Of a DNA stretch of 64,000 nucleotides, positions 54,757 through 63,814 are shown one piece after another. Source of the DNA: CAVXTF01 sp963701375 (lineage in GTDB: Bacteria; Actinomycetota; Acidimicrobiia; Acidimicrobiales; CAVXTF01); contig CAVOZT010000005.1 of assembly GCA_963701375.1 (NCBI GenBank), positions 434,001 through 498,000 of the forward strand, given 5' to 3'. Position 1 is the first letter of the stretch, and each line of letters starts with the position of its first letter. Below the pieces are notes generated by a model that did no database searches, was not told the origin of the DNA, and was given only the letters and a program-made list of their open reading frames with translations. The position numbers were made by a program, and so were the translations under genes.

Positions 54757-55767
54757 GTGAACACGAATACTGACGGCGCCATCGTCACGGACGGTATCCG
54801 CAAGACGTTCGCCTCGCGCAAGGGGCCCGTAGAGGCCGTTCGCGGTGTGAGCCTCTCGGTCGGATCCGGCGAGATCTTCGGGCTGCTCGGGCCGAACGGC
54901 GCGGGCAAGACGACCACGCTGCGCATGTTGACCACGTTGCTTCCGATCGACGCCGGAAGCGCCAACGTCGCAGGCTTCGATGTGGCGCGCCACCCGAAAC
55001 GGGTGCGGGAACGCATCGGCTACGTCAGTCAGTTGGGCGGTGCAGACGATCTAGCCACGGGTCGGGAGAACCTGGTGTTGCAGGGTCGTCTCTACGGTTC
55101 TTCCCTGGCCGAGGTGAACCCCCGAGTCGACGAGCTTGCAGCAGTGCTCGACCTGGCCGAGTTCGCGGACCGGCGCGTGAAGACGTATTCGGGCGGTCAG
55201 CGGAGGCGGCTGGACGTGGCGCTCGGAATCGTCCATCACCCGACGGTCCTGTTCCTCGACGAGCCGACCACCGGCCTCGATCCCCAGAACAGAGCCAATC
55301 TGTGGGAACACCTGAGTGCGTTGAGAGACCTCGGTACGACGATCGTGCTCACGACTCACTACCTCGAGGAGGCAGACGTTCTCTGCGACCGGATCGTGAT
55401 CGTGGATCACGGGCAGATCGTCGCCGAGGGCTCTCCCCGCGAGCTCAAGCGACGAGTCGCAGGTGACGCCATCGTGATCACGATGAAGGACCACGACGTC
55501 GCGAGTGGACGCGGCTTGGCTCTGCTCGCCGACAAGGCATTCGTTCGCGAGATATCGGCTGACGGAGACCAGTTGCGCCTCTACGTCGAGGACGGGGGAG
55601 CGGCGATGCCGGAGCTTCTGCGTGTCCTCGACAATGAGCAGATCGGCATCAAGTCCATGAGCCTGTCAGAACCCACGCTCGACGACGTGTTCCTTCGGCA
55701 GACCGGACGGTCGCTACGCGACACCGGTGCCACGGACGCCCGAAGTGCAACGGAGGTGGCGGCATGA
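54757..55767 (+). CDS. Daunorubicin-resistance-type ABC transporter ATPase (DrrA-like)
   Basis: This 336-residue ATPase has Walker A GPNGAGKTTTL, signature YSGGQRRRLD, Walker B TVLFLDEPTTGLDPQ and the switch His in VLTTHYLEEAD. The C-terminal extension (GLALLADKAFVREISADGDQ, SEPTLDDVFLRQTGRSLRD) is the DrrA-type domain. It starts at GTG 54757 after GAGAGGAG and overlaps the permease by four bases (ATGA). Together with the PadR regulator it forms an export operon for a hydrophobic or drug-like compound. Confidence 0.92.
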   Translation: MNTNTDGAIVTDGIRKTFASRKGPVEAVRGVSLSVGSGEIFGLLGPNGAGKTTTLRMLTTLLPIDAGSANVAGFDVARHPKRVRERIGYVSQLGGADDLATGRENLVLQGRLYGSSLAEVNPRVDELAAVLDLAEFADRRVKTYSGGQRRRLDVALGIVHHPTVLFLDEPTTGLDPQNRANLWEHLSALRDLGTTIVLTTHYLEEADVLCDRIVIVDHGQIVAEGSPRELKRRVAGDAIVITMKDHDVASGRGLALLADKAFVREISADGDQLRLYVEDGGAAMPELLRVLDNEQIGIKSMSLSEPTLDDVFLRQTGRSLRDTGATDARSATEVAA

Positions 55768-56519
55768 AAGCAGTCCGTGACACGACGCTCCTTATGCAAC
55801 GGCACGTGGTGCAGATGCTGCGAAACCCGGTGTGGCTCTTCGTAGGGTTCTCGACTCCTCTGCTCTATCTGGTGCTCTTCACCCCGTTGCTGAAGCACTT
55901 CACCGGGGGCGGCTCTACGGGTCTCGTCCTCGACGTGTTCCTCCCGGGAATCCTTGCGCTGCTCGCATTTGCGAGCGGTATGTCCTCGGGGTTCGGCACG
56001 ATCTTCGAACTTCAGTCGGGTGTTATCGAGAGATTCCGGGTGACGCCGGCGAGCCGTTTCGCCATCCTTATGGGCCCGTTGTTCTCGGGGATGATCATGA
56101 TGTTCGTATTCGACGCGGTCGTGCTTGCCGTGGCGAGCGCTTTGGGATTCCACGTCAACTGGGCGGGAATAGCGATCCTTGCCGTGCTGCTCTCGCTTCT
56201 CATGATCTCGATGGCGGCCTTCTCGGTCGCGACCACGCTCGTCACTAAGGAGATCAGTGCGTTCGCCGCAGTCATCAACGGCCTCAACCTGCCATTGCTG
56301 CTCTTGGCGGGAGTGCTGCTTCCCATCTCGGTCGGCCCGACCTGGATGCGCGTCATCGCCCATTTCAACCCGCTCTATTACGCGGTCGTAGGGGCCAGGG
56401 CCTTGTGCTCGGGAACCTTCGGCGCGTCTGCCGTTTGGCAGGCTTTCGCGGTGCTCGGGCCGTTATGCCTTTTGGTTGTGGCCTGGGCGACGAGAGTTTT
56501 CAGGAGAGCCGTCGCCTGA
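55764..56519 (+). CDS. ABC-2 type permease (DrrB-like)
   Basis: This 251-residue membrane permease with about six helices has the ABC-2 pattern: LMQRHVVQMLRNPVWLF at the start, GTIFELQSGVIERFRVTPASRF and the motif NLPLLLLAGVLLPISVGPTWM-x-HFNPLYYAV near the end. It pairs with the DrrA-like ATPase (ATGA overlap) to make the exporter. It converges with the AlsS-type gene. Confidence 0.9.
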   Translation: MKAVRDTTLLMQRHVVQMLRNPVWLFVGFSTPLLYLVLFTPLLKHFTGGGSTGLVLDVFLPGILALLAFASGMSSGFGTIFELQSGVIERFRVTPASRFAILMGPLFSGMIMMFVFDAVVLAVASALGFHVNWAGIAILAVLLSLLMISMAAFSVATTLVTKEISAFAAVINGLNLPLLLLAGVLLPISVGPTWMRVIAHFNPLYYAVVGARALCSGTFGASAVWQAFAVLGPLCLLVVAWATRVFRRAVA

Positions 56520-56535
56520 CACAGTCCGCGGCTAG

Positions 56536-58194
56536 TCAGAACGGGCCCGTCAGCTCGCCCAGGGAGTCGGAGAGCCGCAAGTTCTCCGAGTAGTCGACCG
56601 GACACGCGATGACGGACACGGTGTCGGCGGCGAGGGCGTCGGTCAGCTGCGGGAGCAGGTCGCTCGCTGAATTCACTCGGTAATCACGTGCCCCGAAACT
56701 CTCGGCGTAGGCGACGAAATCGGGGTTGGAGAACCCGACATTCACGTCGTGGCCGAGCTCGAGGTCCATCTTCCATTTGATGAGGCCGTACGCGTCGTCT
56801 TGCCATATGAGGATCACCAGTGGGATTCGTTCGCGCACTGCGGTCTCGATCTCCTGCGAGTTCATCAGGAACGCTCCGTCGCCGACCGCGGCGAGAACCC
56901 GGCTCTCAGGCGCTGCGAGCTTGGCTCCTATCCCTCCCGGCAGTGCGAACGCCATCGTGGAAAGACCGTTCGAGACCAGACACGTGTTCGGCACGTAAGT
57001 CGGGTACAGCCTGGCCATCCACATCTTCACCGCGCCAGTGTCGGCGAGGACGATGTCCGATCGGCCCATGGCGGCCCGCGTGTCGGAAACGACGCGCTGA
57101 GGCTTGAGCGGGAAGCTGTCGTCGGCCCTTCCGCGTTCGAGCTCGTCCGCAAGAAGCCGGCGGATCCTTTCTCCACTAGCCGCCGGTTCGAACCGCCGGT
57201 TGGTGGCGCCCGCGAGCGCGTCGAGGGTTCGGCCGATGTCGGCCTGGATCCCGACCTCGACGTCATAGTGGGCGTCCACTTCGGCGGGGACGCGGCTCAG
57301 GTGGATGATCTTCTTGTCCCCCTTCGGGTTGATCCGCACCGGATCGAACTCCTGGAGCTCGTAGCCGACGCTGATGACGACGTCTGCCTCGTCGAATCCG
57401 AAATTGACGTAGTCGTGCGCCATGAACCCGACTGCGCCGAGCGCGTGCGGATGGTCGTCGGGGAACACTCCCTTGCCGTGGAACGTCGTCGCGACGGGAA
57501 GAGAGAGCTGTTCGGAGAAGCGCAGGAGTGCTTCGGCCGCGCGCGAACGTGCCGCACCGTGCCCCGCCAGGACGATGGGCCTCTGCGCTCCGTCGAGCAC
57601 GGCCGCCGCGCGTTCGATTTGCGAAGGTGACGGCTCGTCGGGGCGGGGGACGTTCACGTCGAGAGGAGCAAGACCAAGAGGCGCGATCTCTGACTCGACG
57701 TCCTCGGGTACGCCTAGATATACAGCCCCGGGACGTTCGGTCTGGGCGAGCTTGAAAGCCTTTCTGACCATCTCGGGAACTGCTCCTGGACTGAGCACCA
57801 GATCCGCCCACTTGGTCACCGGAGAGAACATCGAAACCAGGTCGACGCTTTGATGGGACTCCTTGTATATGCGGTTGAGCCCGACCTGAGCCGACAACGC
57901 GACAACCGGTGTGCTGTTGGTCGTGGCGTCGGCAGTCCCGAGAAGAAGGTTGATCGCACCCGGTCCGAGCGTCGCCGAGCAGACTCCCGCTCGCCCTGTG
58001 ATGCGGCCGAACATTTCCGCCATGAACGACGCAGCTTGTTCGTGCCGCACGAGTACGTACCGGATCGAAGACCGGGAGAGCGCATCGGTGAGGTGGATGT
58101 TCTCTTCACCCGGGATGCCGAAGACGCACGTGACGCCCTCGTGCTCCAGGCATCGCACCAGCAGTTCGGACACTTTCGAGCCGTCTGCGGTCAC
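56536..58194 (-). CDS. alsS: Acetolactate synthase, catabolic AlsS type
   Basis: This 552-residue ThDP enzyme would condense two pyruvates to acetolactate. The N-terminal domain has FGIPGEENIHLTDAL and the activating Glu in RHEQAASFMAEMFGRITG. The C-terminal domain has the ThDP motif VGDGAFLMNSQEIETAV and the AlsS-like IWQDDAYGLIKWKMDLELG. It lacks the FAD-type AHAS layout and no small subunit is nearby, which favours the catabolic form. GTG start 58194 overlaps the tadA stop (GTGA), so the two genes are co-translated. Confidence 0.85.
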   Translation of the reverse strand: MTADGSKVSELLVRCLEHEGVTCVFGIPGEENIHLTDALSRSSIRYVLVRHEQAASFMAEMFGRITGRAGVCSATLGPGAINLLLGTADATTNSTPVVALSAQVGLNRIYKESHQSVDLVSMFSPVTKWADLVLSPGAVPEMVRKAFKLAQTERPGAVYLGVPEDVESEIAPLGLAPLDVNVPRPDEPSPSQIERAAAVLDGAQRPIVLAGHGAARSRAAEALLRFSEQLSLPVATTFHGKGVFPDDHPHALGAVGFMAHDYVNFGFDEADVVISVGYELQEFDPVRINPKGDKKIIHLSRVPAEVDAHYDVEVGIQADIGRTLDALAGATNRRFEPAASGERIRRLLADELERGRADDSFPLKPQRVVSDTRAAMGRSDIVLADTGAVKMWMARLYPTYVPNTCLVSNGLSTMAFALPGGIGAKLAAPESRVLAAVGDGAFLMNSQEIETAVRERIPLVILIWQDDAYGLIKWKMDLELGHDVNVGFSNPDFVAYAESFGARDYRVNSASDLLPQLTDALAADTVSVIACPVDYSENLRLSDSLGELTGPF

Positions 58195-58661
58195 ATCTCA
58201 CCCCGGAGACTCGCGAAGAACTCAGTGAGCACGGCTCCGCACTCCTTGGCGAGAACACCTCCCGTCACCGGCAGCTCGTGGTTGAGACGCGGGTCCGAAC
58301 AAAGGTTGTAGAGAGAACCGCACGCCCCAGCCTTGGGGTCCACAGCGCCGAAGACGAGCGCGCCAACGCGCGCGGCGACAAGCGCTCCTGCACACATCGG
58401 GCACGGTTCGAGGGTCACCACGAGCGTGGCATCGTCCAGACGCCAGGTGCCGAGGACCCTCGCCGCCTCTTGGATCGCCAGTATCTCCGCGTGCGCCGTG
58501 GGGTCGGCGCGAGCCTCTCGTTCGTTGTGCGCCTTGGCGACGGCGCGGCCCCCGACGACCACGACTGCGCCGACAGGGACGTCACCGTGGAGCGCGGCGG
58601 TCCGCGCCTCCTCCAGCGCAAGCCTCATGGCGGTCTCGTGCGACAAAAGATTCACTTTCAT
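58191..58661 (-). CDS. tadA: tRNA-specific adenosine deaminase TadA
   Basis: This 156-residue deaminase converts A34 to inosine in tRNA-Arg(ACG), an essential function. The zinc and catalytic residues are HAE in DPTAHAEILAIQEA and PCPMC in TLEPCPMCAGAL; LYNLCSDPRLNH is the conserved region after them. The start is ATG 58661, only six bases after the tRNA-Ser 3' end, so it may be read from the tRNA promoter. The longer open frame upstream is antisense to dnaX and rejected. It is coupled to the AlsS gene. Confidence 0.92.
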   Translation of the reverse strand: MKVNLLSHETAMRLALEEARTAALHGDVPVGAVVVVGGRAVAKAHNEREARADPTAHAEILAIQEAARVLGTWRLDDATLVVTLEPCPMCAGALVAARVGALVFGAVDPKAGACGSLYNLCSDPRLNHELPVTGGVLAKECGAVLTEFFASLRGEM

Positions 58662-58667
58662 GATCGG

Positions 58668-58752
58668 CGGAGGAGATGGGATTTGAACCCATGGACCCTT
58701 GCAGGTCACACGATTTCCAGTCGTGCCGATTCGGCCGCTCTCGCACTCCTCC
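58668..58752 (-). tRNA. tRNA-Ser (anticodon GGA)
   Basis: This is a class II tRNA of 85 bases including the discriminator, with an acceptor stem GGAGGAG/CTCCTCC, a long variable arm and the T-loop GGTTCAAATCC. The loop CTGGAAA gives anticodon GGA, reading UCC and UCU serine codons. It sits between tadA and the divergent SRP RNA gene, as often seen in actinobacteria. Confidence 0.95.
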
Positions 58753-58822
58753 GGACTGCCTGCGCAGCATCGGGAGGCTATCGTCTGCCGGGCAACCCGA
58801 CGTTCTGTGCGGCGGCCGGGTC

Positions 58823-58898
58823 CTGCGCAACGTGCGCTCGTGAACCGAGTCAGGGCCGGAAGGCAGCAGCTCTCAGCGTGTCCGTGCGTGTGCCGCAG
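58823..58898 (+). ncRNA. ffs: Signal recognition particle RNA (4.5S, small bacterial type)
   Basis: The SRP core motif GTCAGGGCCGGAAGGCAGCAGC-like sequence lies at 58849-58870 (the GGAA tetraloop and the GTCAG/AGCAGC asymmetric loops that bind Ffh). The flanks pair to extend the helix (CTGCG at 58823 with CGCAG at 58898). Its place between tRNA-Ser and dnaX is the conserved actinobacterial one. The outer boundaries are estimated from pairing. Confidence 0.85.
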
Positions 58899-58988
58899 TA
58901 AACCTGGCCGTCGCACCGAGCGCCGGGCGACGCCGGGTGGCCCATCTTCCCGGAGGTCCGCCAACAGCCCGCCGGTAGCATCCCTTAA

Positions 58989-60851
58989 ATGACCGTGCCC
59001 GAGCCGACGAATGCCGATTCGGCGCCCTACCTGTCGCTTTACCGTCGGTTCAGGCCCCAACGCTTCTCGGAGGTCCTCGGCCAGGAATTCGCGAGCCTCG
59101 CTCTGCGAAACGCGGTTCGCGAAGAGCACGTCGGCCACGCATACCTGTTCAGCGGGCCGCGTGGCACAGGCAAGACTTCGTCTGCACGGATCCTCGCGAA
59201 GGCGCTCAACTGCGCGGCGCCTGAAGACGGCGAGCCATGCGGCGTCTGCATGTCGTGCACGGAGATCGCGGCGGGGTCGTCGCTCGACGTGCACGAGCTC
59301 GACGCCGCTTCCAACAACGGTGTCGACGCGATGCGCGACCTGGTAGCTCGCGCGGCGCTCGGGACTCCGGGGCGCTGGAAGGTCTACATCATCGACGAGG
59401 TGCACATGCTCTCGCCGGCCGCGTCGAACGCGCTGCTCAAGACGCTCGAAGAGCCACCGGGGCACGTCGTGTTCGTGCTCGCGACGACCGACCCTCAGAA
59501 GGTCCTCCCGACGATAAGGAGCAGGACGCAGCACTTCGAGTTCAGGCTCATCGGGCCTGAGACCCTTCACGCGCTGCTCGAGAAGGTGAGGACCGAAGCG
59601 GGTCTGGACCTGCCGGAGCACGCCGTCGAGATGGCGGTGAGCAAGGGCAGGGGATCCGCCCGTGACGCCTTGTCCGTGCTCGACCAGGTGGTCTCCGCAG
59701 GGATCGTCGAACCCGACACGTCTTATCTCGGAGACCTCGCGGAGTCGCTCGCCACGCGCGACTCCACGGGTGCGCTGGTAGCACTCGCCGGCGCGGTTGC
59801 AGCAGGCCGGGACCCTCTGCTCGTGGCAGGTGAGCTCGCCGATCACCTTCGCCAGGGATTCCTGTCGGTCGTGGCCCCCGATCTCGTGACACTCGACGGC
59901 GAAGAGCGAACGTTCATCTCCGACCTCGCCACCAAGATGGGCCTTCCCGCTCTCGTGCGGGCGGTGGAGGCTCTCGGCACGGTTCAGGTGGACATGCGCG
60001 AGTCGCCTGACCCGAGGCTGCACGTCGAGGTGTGCCTGCTTCGGCTGACGCGCGCCGAGGTGGACGATTCTTTGCCTGGGCTCTTAGAACGCGTCGAACG
60101 CCTCGAGCGCGCCCAGTTGCAACCGTCGGCGGGGCCGGGCGCCTCGTCAACGGAAGTTGCACCCGCCGAAACTCCGCAGATCCGGCATGCGTCGGTCCCC
60201 GAGATCGTGAATCCGGACACCTCCCCCGCACCGCGTTCGCTCGGCGCGATCCGTCGCGAGGCCGCCGCGCGGGCCGGGCCCGGCACGGAACCCTCGACGC
60301 GCTCGACCCCCTCGACGCGCTCCGACAAGGCCGCCGTACCCGAACCTCCGAAGGAGCCCGCCGGCGCGAGCGCCCCAGCACGCGAACCGGCCAAGGTGGG
60401 CTCGTTCCCGACCAGGGACGAGCTCGTCCAGGTCTGGGGTGACGGCCTGCTTGCATCTCTTCCTCAGCGTGCACGGGCAAGATTTAGGGTGGGCCGGTTC
60501 ACTGACGTCGAGGACGGCGTTGCCGTCTTCGCGCTCCCGAACGAGGCGCACAGGAGCTACTGCGCAGAGGTGACGGGTCCCGTGGAAGCCGCCCTCGCCG
60601 AGAGGTTCGGAGTAGCCGTGAAGCTCCGTCTGGTCATCGATCCGGACGAGGAGGGCGCCAACTCCGCTGCGGCGCGCGGTCCCGCCCGCGCCAAGGCGTC
60701 CGTCGGCTCCGAAGCACCTGAGCCCGAACCATCAGACGAGCCCGATCTGCTCGATCCCCGGGTTCTCGAGTCGGAGACCGAACCTGCGGGAGACGCGCTT
60801 TCTCCTGCGGAGCGCCTGAAGCTCACGTTCCCCGGGGCCGAGGAGGTTTAA
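58989..60851 (+). CDS. dnaX: DNA polymerase III subunits gamma/tau
   Basis: This 620-residue clamp-loader ATPase has FSEVLGQEFASLALRNAV, Walker A FSGPRGTGKTSSARI, a zinc module (the pattern C-x8-C-x2-C-x2-C around CGVCMSC), Walker B IIDEVHMLS, and SRC-like sensor TIRSRTQHFEF. The C-terminal part (from about residue 370) is acidic and Pro/Ala-rich, then a tau-type domain (ELVQVWGDGLLASLPQRARARF). It loads the beta clamp at the fork. ATG 58989. recR follows six bases after the stop, as in other bacteria. Confidence 0.95.
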   Translation: MTVPEPTNADSAPYLSLYRRFRPQRFSEVLGQEFASLALRNAVREEHVGHAYLFSGPRGTGKTSSARILAKALNCAAPEDGEPCGVCMSCTEIAAGSSLDVHELDAASNNGVDAMRDLVARAALGTPGRWKVYIIDEVHMLSPAASNALLKTLEEPPGHVVFVLATTDPQKVLPTIRSRTQHFEFRLIGPETLHALLEKVRTEAGLDLPEHAVEMAVSKGRGSARDALSVLDQVVSAGIVEPDTSYLGDLAESLATRDSTGALVALAGAVAAGRDPLLVAGELADHLRQGFLSVVAPDLVTLDGEERTFISDLATKMGLPALVRAVEALGTVQVDMRESPDPRLHVEVCLLRLTRAEVDDSLPGLLERVERLERAQLQPSAGPGASSTEVAPAETPQIRHASVPEIVNPDTSPAPRSLGAIRREAAARAGPGTEPSTRSTPSTRSDKAAVPEPPKEPAGASAPAREPAKVGSFPTRDELVQVWGDGLLASLPQRARARFRVGRFTDVEDGVAVFALPNEAHRSYCAEVTGPVEAALAERFGVAVKLRLVIDPDEEGANSAAARGPARAKASVGSEAPEPEPSDEPDLLDPRVLESETEPAGDALSPAERLKLTFPGAEEV

Positions 60852-60857
60852 CCGAGC

Positions 60858-61457
60858 GTGGTGTCAGGCCCCCTCCAGCCCCTCATCGACGAGCTCGGCC
60901 GCCTCCCGGGTATCGGCCCCAAGTCCGCGCAGCGCCTCGCGTTCCATCTTCTGAAGGTCCCGTCCGAGGACGCGATCAGGCTCGCCGACGCGATCGTGGC
61001 GATGAAAGAACGCATCACGCTCTGCGGCCGTTGCTTCAATGTGGCCGAGGGCGGCGAGTGCGAGGTGTGCCAGGACCAGAGGCGCGATCCAACGTTGCTG
61101 TGTGTCGTCGAGGACCCGCGCGACATCATGGCCGTCGAGAAGACCCAGCAGTTCCGCGGCCGGTACCACGTGCTGCACGGGGCGTTGAACCCCATCGAAG
61201 GCGTCGGACCGGATCAACTGAGGGTGAGGGAGCTGCTTGCCCGCCTCGAACCCGAAGACATCAAGGAAGTCATTCTGTGCACCAACCCGAACCTCGAAGG
61301 TGAGGCGACCGCCATGTACCTCGCCCGGCTCGTTCGGCCTCTCGGCATCAAGGTGACCCGCATCGCGAGCGGACTGCCGGTAGGCGGTGACCTCGAGTAT
61401 GCGGACGAGCTGACCCTCGGGCGCGCCCTCGAGGGACGGCACGAAGTGGGGGAGTGA
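60858..61457 (+). CDS. recR: Recombination protein RecR
   Basis: This 199-residue RecFOR-pathway protein loads RecA at gaps. It has the helix-hairpin-helix LPGIGPKSAQRLAFHLL, the zinc module CGRCFNVAEGGECEVCQD and the Toprim domain VVEDPRDIMAVEKT to ILCTNPNLEGEATAMYL. It starts at GTG 60858 after AGGAGG (GTG 60861 is equally possible). It is co-transcribed with dnaX. Confidence 0.95.
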   Translation: MVSGPLQPLIDELGRLPGIGPKSAQRLAFHLLKVPSEDAIRLADAIVAMKERITLCGRCFNVAEGGECEVCQDQRRDPTLLCVVEDPRDIMAVEKTQQFRGRYHVLHGALNPIEGVGPDQLRVRELLARLEPEDIKEVILCTNPNLEGEATAMYLARLVRPLGIKVTRIASGLPVGGDLEYADELTLGRALEGRHEVGE

Positions 61458-61484
61458 CCCGCAGCCGTCGTGTGCGAGGGTTTG

Positions 61485-62456
61485 TCAGGCGAACCTGACG
61501 ATCGACGCGGCGCCGGCGATCAGGCAGTAGATGGCGAACGGTGTGAGCGTCCTCGTCTCGAAGTAGCGCAGTAAGAAACGCACCGAGAGGTACGCGGTCG
61601 CAGCCGCGCAGATGCAGCCGACGAGGATCTGGCCGCGCACCCCGTTTCCGAGCGATCCCGTCAGATCGGGCACCTTCAGCAGACCCGCAGCAAAGATGAT
61701 CGGGGTTGCGAGCAGGAACGAGAAGCGCGCGGCGTCTTCGTGGTCGAGTCCCCGGAGAAGTCCGGCCACCATCGTCACCCCGGAGCGGCTGATTCCCGCC
61801 AGCAGAGGGAGTATCTGCGCGATCCCTATGACGCCGGCCTCGCGAATCTCCAAAGTGTCGAGCCGGCGTCTCGGCCCGCCGCCGGCCGGGTCGACACCGA
61901 CTGAAGAAATGCCTCCGGGTTCGGTGACTTCACCGTGTTCGGCGGCGAGGACCCTGACGGCGTCGCGGCGTCGCAACCGCTCGCCGACGAGGAGGATTCC
62001 TCCGTTGATCGTAAGGAAAACCGCCGCAGAAAGAGGCTTTGCGAACTGCGTCCGGAGGGCGTGCTCGAACGCGAGCCCGACGATCCCCGCCGGGATCGTC
62101 GCTATGACGAGGAGCCAGCCGAGACGCTGCGCCGGCGTTTCTACCTTCCGGTCCCTGATCGAGGTCAGCAGGCCACCGATGATGCGGACCCAGTCGCGCC
62201 AGAAGATGACGATCAGCGAAAGGGCGGTCGCGACGTGCAGCCCGGTGACGAAGGCGAGGTAGAACGACTCGCTCGCGGATTCCGAGTGGACCAGGTTGTG
62301 CCAGCCGAGCCAGCCGGGGACGAGAACCGTGTGGCCGAGACTCGAGACGGGGAACATCTCCGTGATCCCCTGCAGCAAGCCGATGACGATCGACTGCACC
62401 CACGTGAGCGGGGTGGAGTGGGCGACTGCGGCAGCCGCATGAATGCCTACGAGCAC
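61485..62456 (-). CDS. uppP: Undecaprenyl-diphosphatase UppP
   Basis: This 323-residue membrane phosphatase recycles undecaprenyl diphosphate to the phosphate for peptidoglycan synthesis and confers bacitracin tolerance. It has the catalytic motif GITEMFPVSSLGHTVL near the N-terminus, GISRSGVTMVAGLLRGL in the second half, and about eight helices. A charged insert of about 40 residues (HGEVTEPGGISSVGVDPAGG to RRRLDTLEI) lies between the repeats. GTG start 62456, 17 bases after the acetyltransferase stop in the restored frame. Confidence 0.92.
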   Translation of the reverse strand: MLVGIHAAAAVAHSTPLTWVQSIVIGLLQGITEMFPVSSLGHTVLVPGWLGWHNLVHSESASESFYLAFVTGLHVATALSLIVIFWRDWVRIIGGLLTSIRDRKVETPAQRLGWLLVIATIPAGIVGLAFEHALRTQFAKPLSAAVFLTINGGILLVGERLRRRDAVRVLAAEHGEVTEPGGISSVGVDPAGGGPRRRLDTLEIREAGVIGIAQILPLLAGISRSGVTMVAGLLRGLDHEDAARFSFLLATPIIFAAGLLKVPDLTGSLGNGVRGQILVGCICAAATAYLSVRFLLRYFETRTLTPFAIYCLIAGAASIVRFA

Positions 62457-62473
62457 GGGGCGGGACTACGACG

Positions 62474-63659
62474 TCAGGCCGGCGTCCGTACCACGAGTGC
62501 GTCACCTTGCCCGCCGCCGCCGCAGAGCGTTGCCACGCCGGTGCCCCCTCCGCGCCGGGCGAGCTCGCCGAGCAACGTCGAGCGCGAGACGCGTCCCCGA
62601 CATGCCGATCGGGTGCCCGAGGGCGACGGCTCCGCCGTTTACGTTCGTCTTGTCCTCGCCGATGCCGATCTCGTCCATCGACGCCAGGCCGACGACTGCG
62701 AAAGCTTCGTTGATCTCGAACAGGTCCACGTCGTTGACGCCGAGGCCGGCCTTCTTCAGCGCCGTGCGGGCGGCGTTGGCCGGCTGCAGCAGCAGCGAGG
62801 CGTTCGGGCCCGAAACCTGCCCGTAGGAGACGAACTCGCCGAGGGGTGTCGTGCCGAGCTTCTTCGCAACCGCTTGGGACACGACAACGACTGCCGCGCC
62901 GCCGTCTGAGATCTGGCTCGCGTTCCCGGCGGTGACAGTGCCCTGCTTGTCGAACGCCGGCTTCAACGCCCCGAGCGACTCCACGGTGGTTTCGGGTCGC
63001 ACCCCTTCGTCTGTGTCGACCAGGAGCGGCTCACCCTTTCGTTGAGGCACGCTCACGGGGATGATCTCGTCGACGAATCTCCCGTCTTTGATGGCGGCTG
63101 CGGCTCGTTCGTGCGACAACGCGGCGAACGCGTCCTGCCGTTCACGCGAGATGCCGGCCTCCTTGTTGTACTGCTCCGTGCTTTGCCCCATCGCGCAGTG
63201 GTCGAACTGGCAATACAGCCCGTCGTACATCATCGAGTCGACGAGAGTCCCGTCGCCGAGCCTGTACCCGGCGCGCGCCCCGGGGAGGAGATGAGGCGCC
63301 TTCGTCATCGACTCCATTCCCCCGGCCACAACCACGTCGGCTTCGCCCGAGGAGATCAGCAGGTCGGCGAGATAGATCGCGTTGAGGCCCGACAGGCAGA
63401 CCTTGTTCACGGTCGTAGCCGGCACGGTCATCGGAACGCCGCCCTTGACCGCGGCCTGGCGGGCGGTGATCTGCCCCTGGCCCGCCTGGAGCACCTGGCC
63501 CATGAAGACGTAATCGACGTCGTCAGGAGCAATGCCGGCACGTTCGAGCGCAGCAGCGATCGCGAACCCGCCGAGGTCCATGGCGCTGAACCCGGCAAAT
63601 GCGCCCGACAGCTTTCCGATCGGGGTGCGGGCGCCTGCGAGAATGACGGAACCTGGCAT
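62474..63659 (-). CDS. Acetyl-CoA acetyltransferase (thiolase), frameshifted near 62574
   Basis: This thiolase (about 395 residues restored) condenses two acetyl-CoA to acetoacetyl-CoA or reverses it. It has GARTPIGKLSGAFAGF at the start, the nucleophilic Cys in NKVCLSGLNAIYLADLL, and the active-site His in GGAVALGHPIGMSGTRL. The second catalytic Cys lies in VATLCGGGGQGDALV and is only reached in the other frame. Removing one of the two A at 62574-62575 restores DVLGELARRGGGTG and a normal end at 62474. The frame as it stands ends in an arginine-rich tail without the Cys. ATG 63659 follows AGGAGG. It is divergent from ccr, fitting the ethylmalonyl-CoA pathway. Confidence 0.88.
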
Positions 63660-63790
63660 CTCGAACCTCCTGGGTCCCACCAGGTGGGATCTCGGCAGAT
63701 TGGGGTCTGGGCAGCTGGTCTCGACGGACGGCCGGCGCCGTCGCCGGCGCGCCCATTCTACCGGGCGCCCGGGAGGCCTCGGGCCCTGGC

Positions 63791-63808
63791 GTTACCGTCG
63801 GGTAACGT
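63791..63808 (+). promoter_or_regulatory. Palindromic operator and -10 candidate upstream of ccr
   Basis: GTTACC-gtcg-GGTAAC (63791-63806) is a perfect 6-base inverted repeat. Its right arm overlaps TAACGT (63803-63808), a good TANNNT -10 box that ends six bases before the ccr ATG. This implies a leaderless transcript with an operator over the promoter, possibly shared with the divergent thiolase gene. Confidence 0.55.
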
Positions 63809-63814
63809 GCTCGG

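Noticed and set aside
58662..60023. Long minus-strand extension upstream of tadA
   Set aside because: It is antisense to dnaX and passes through the tRNA-Ser and SRP RNA genes; TadA similarity starts only at 58661.
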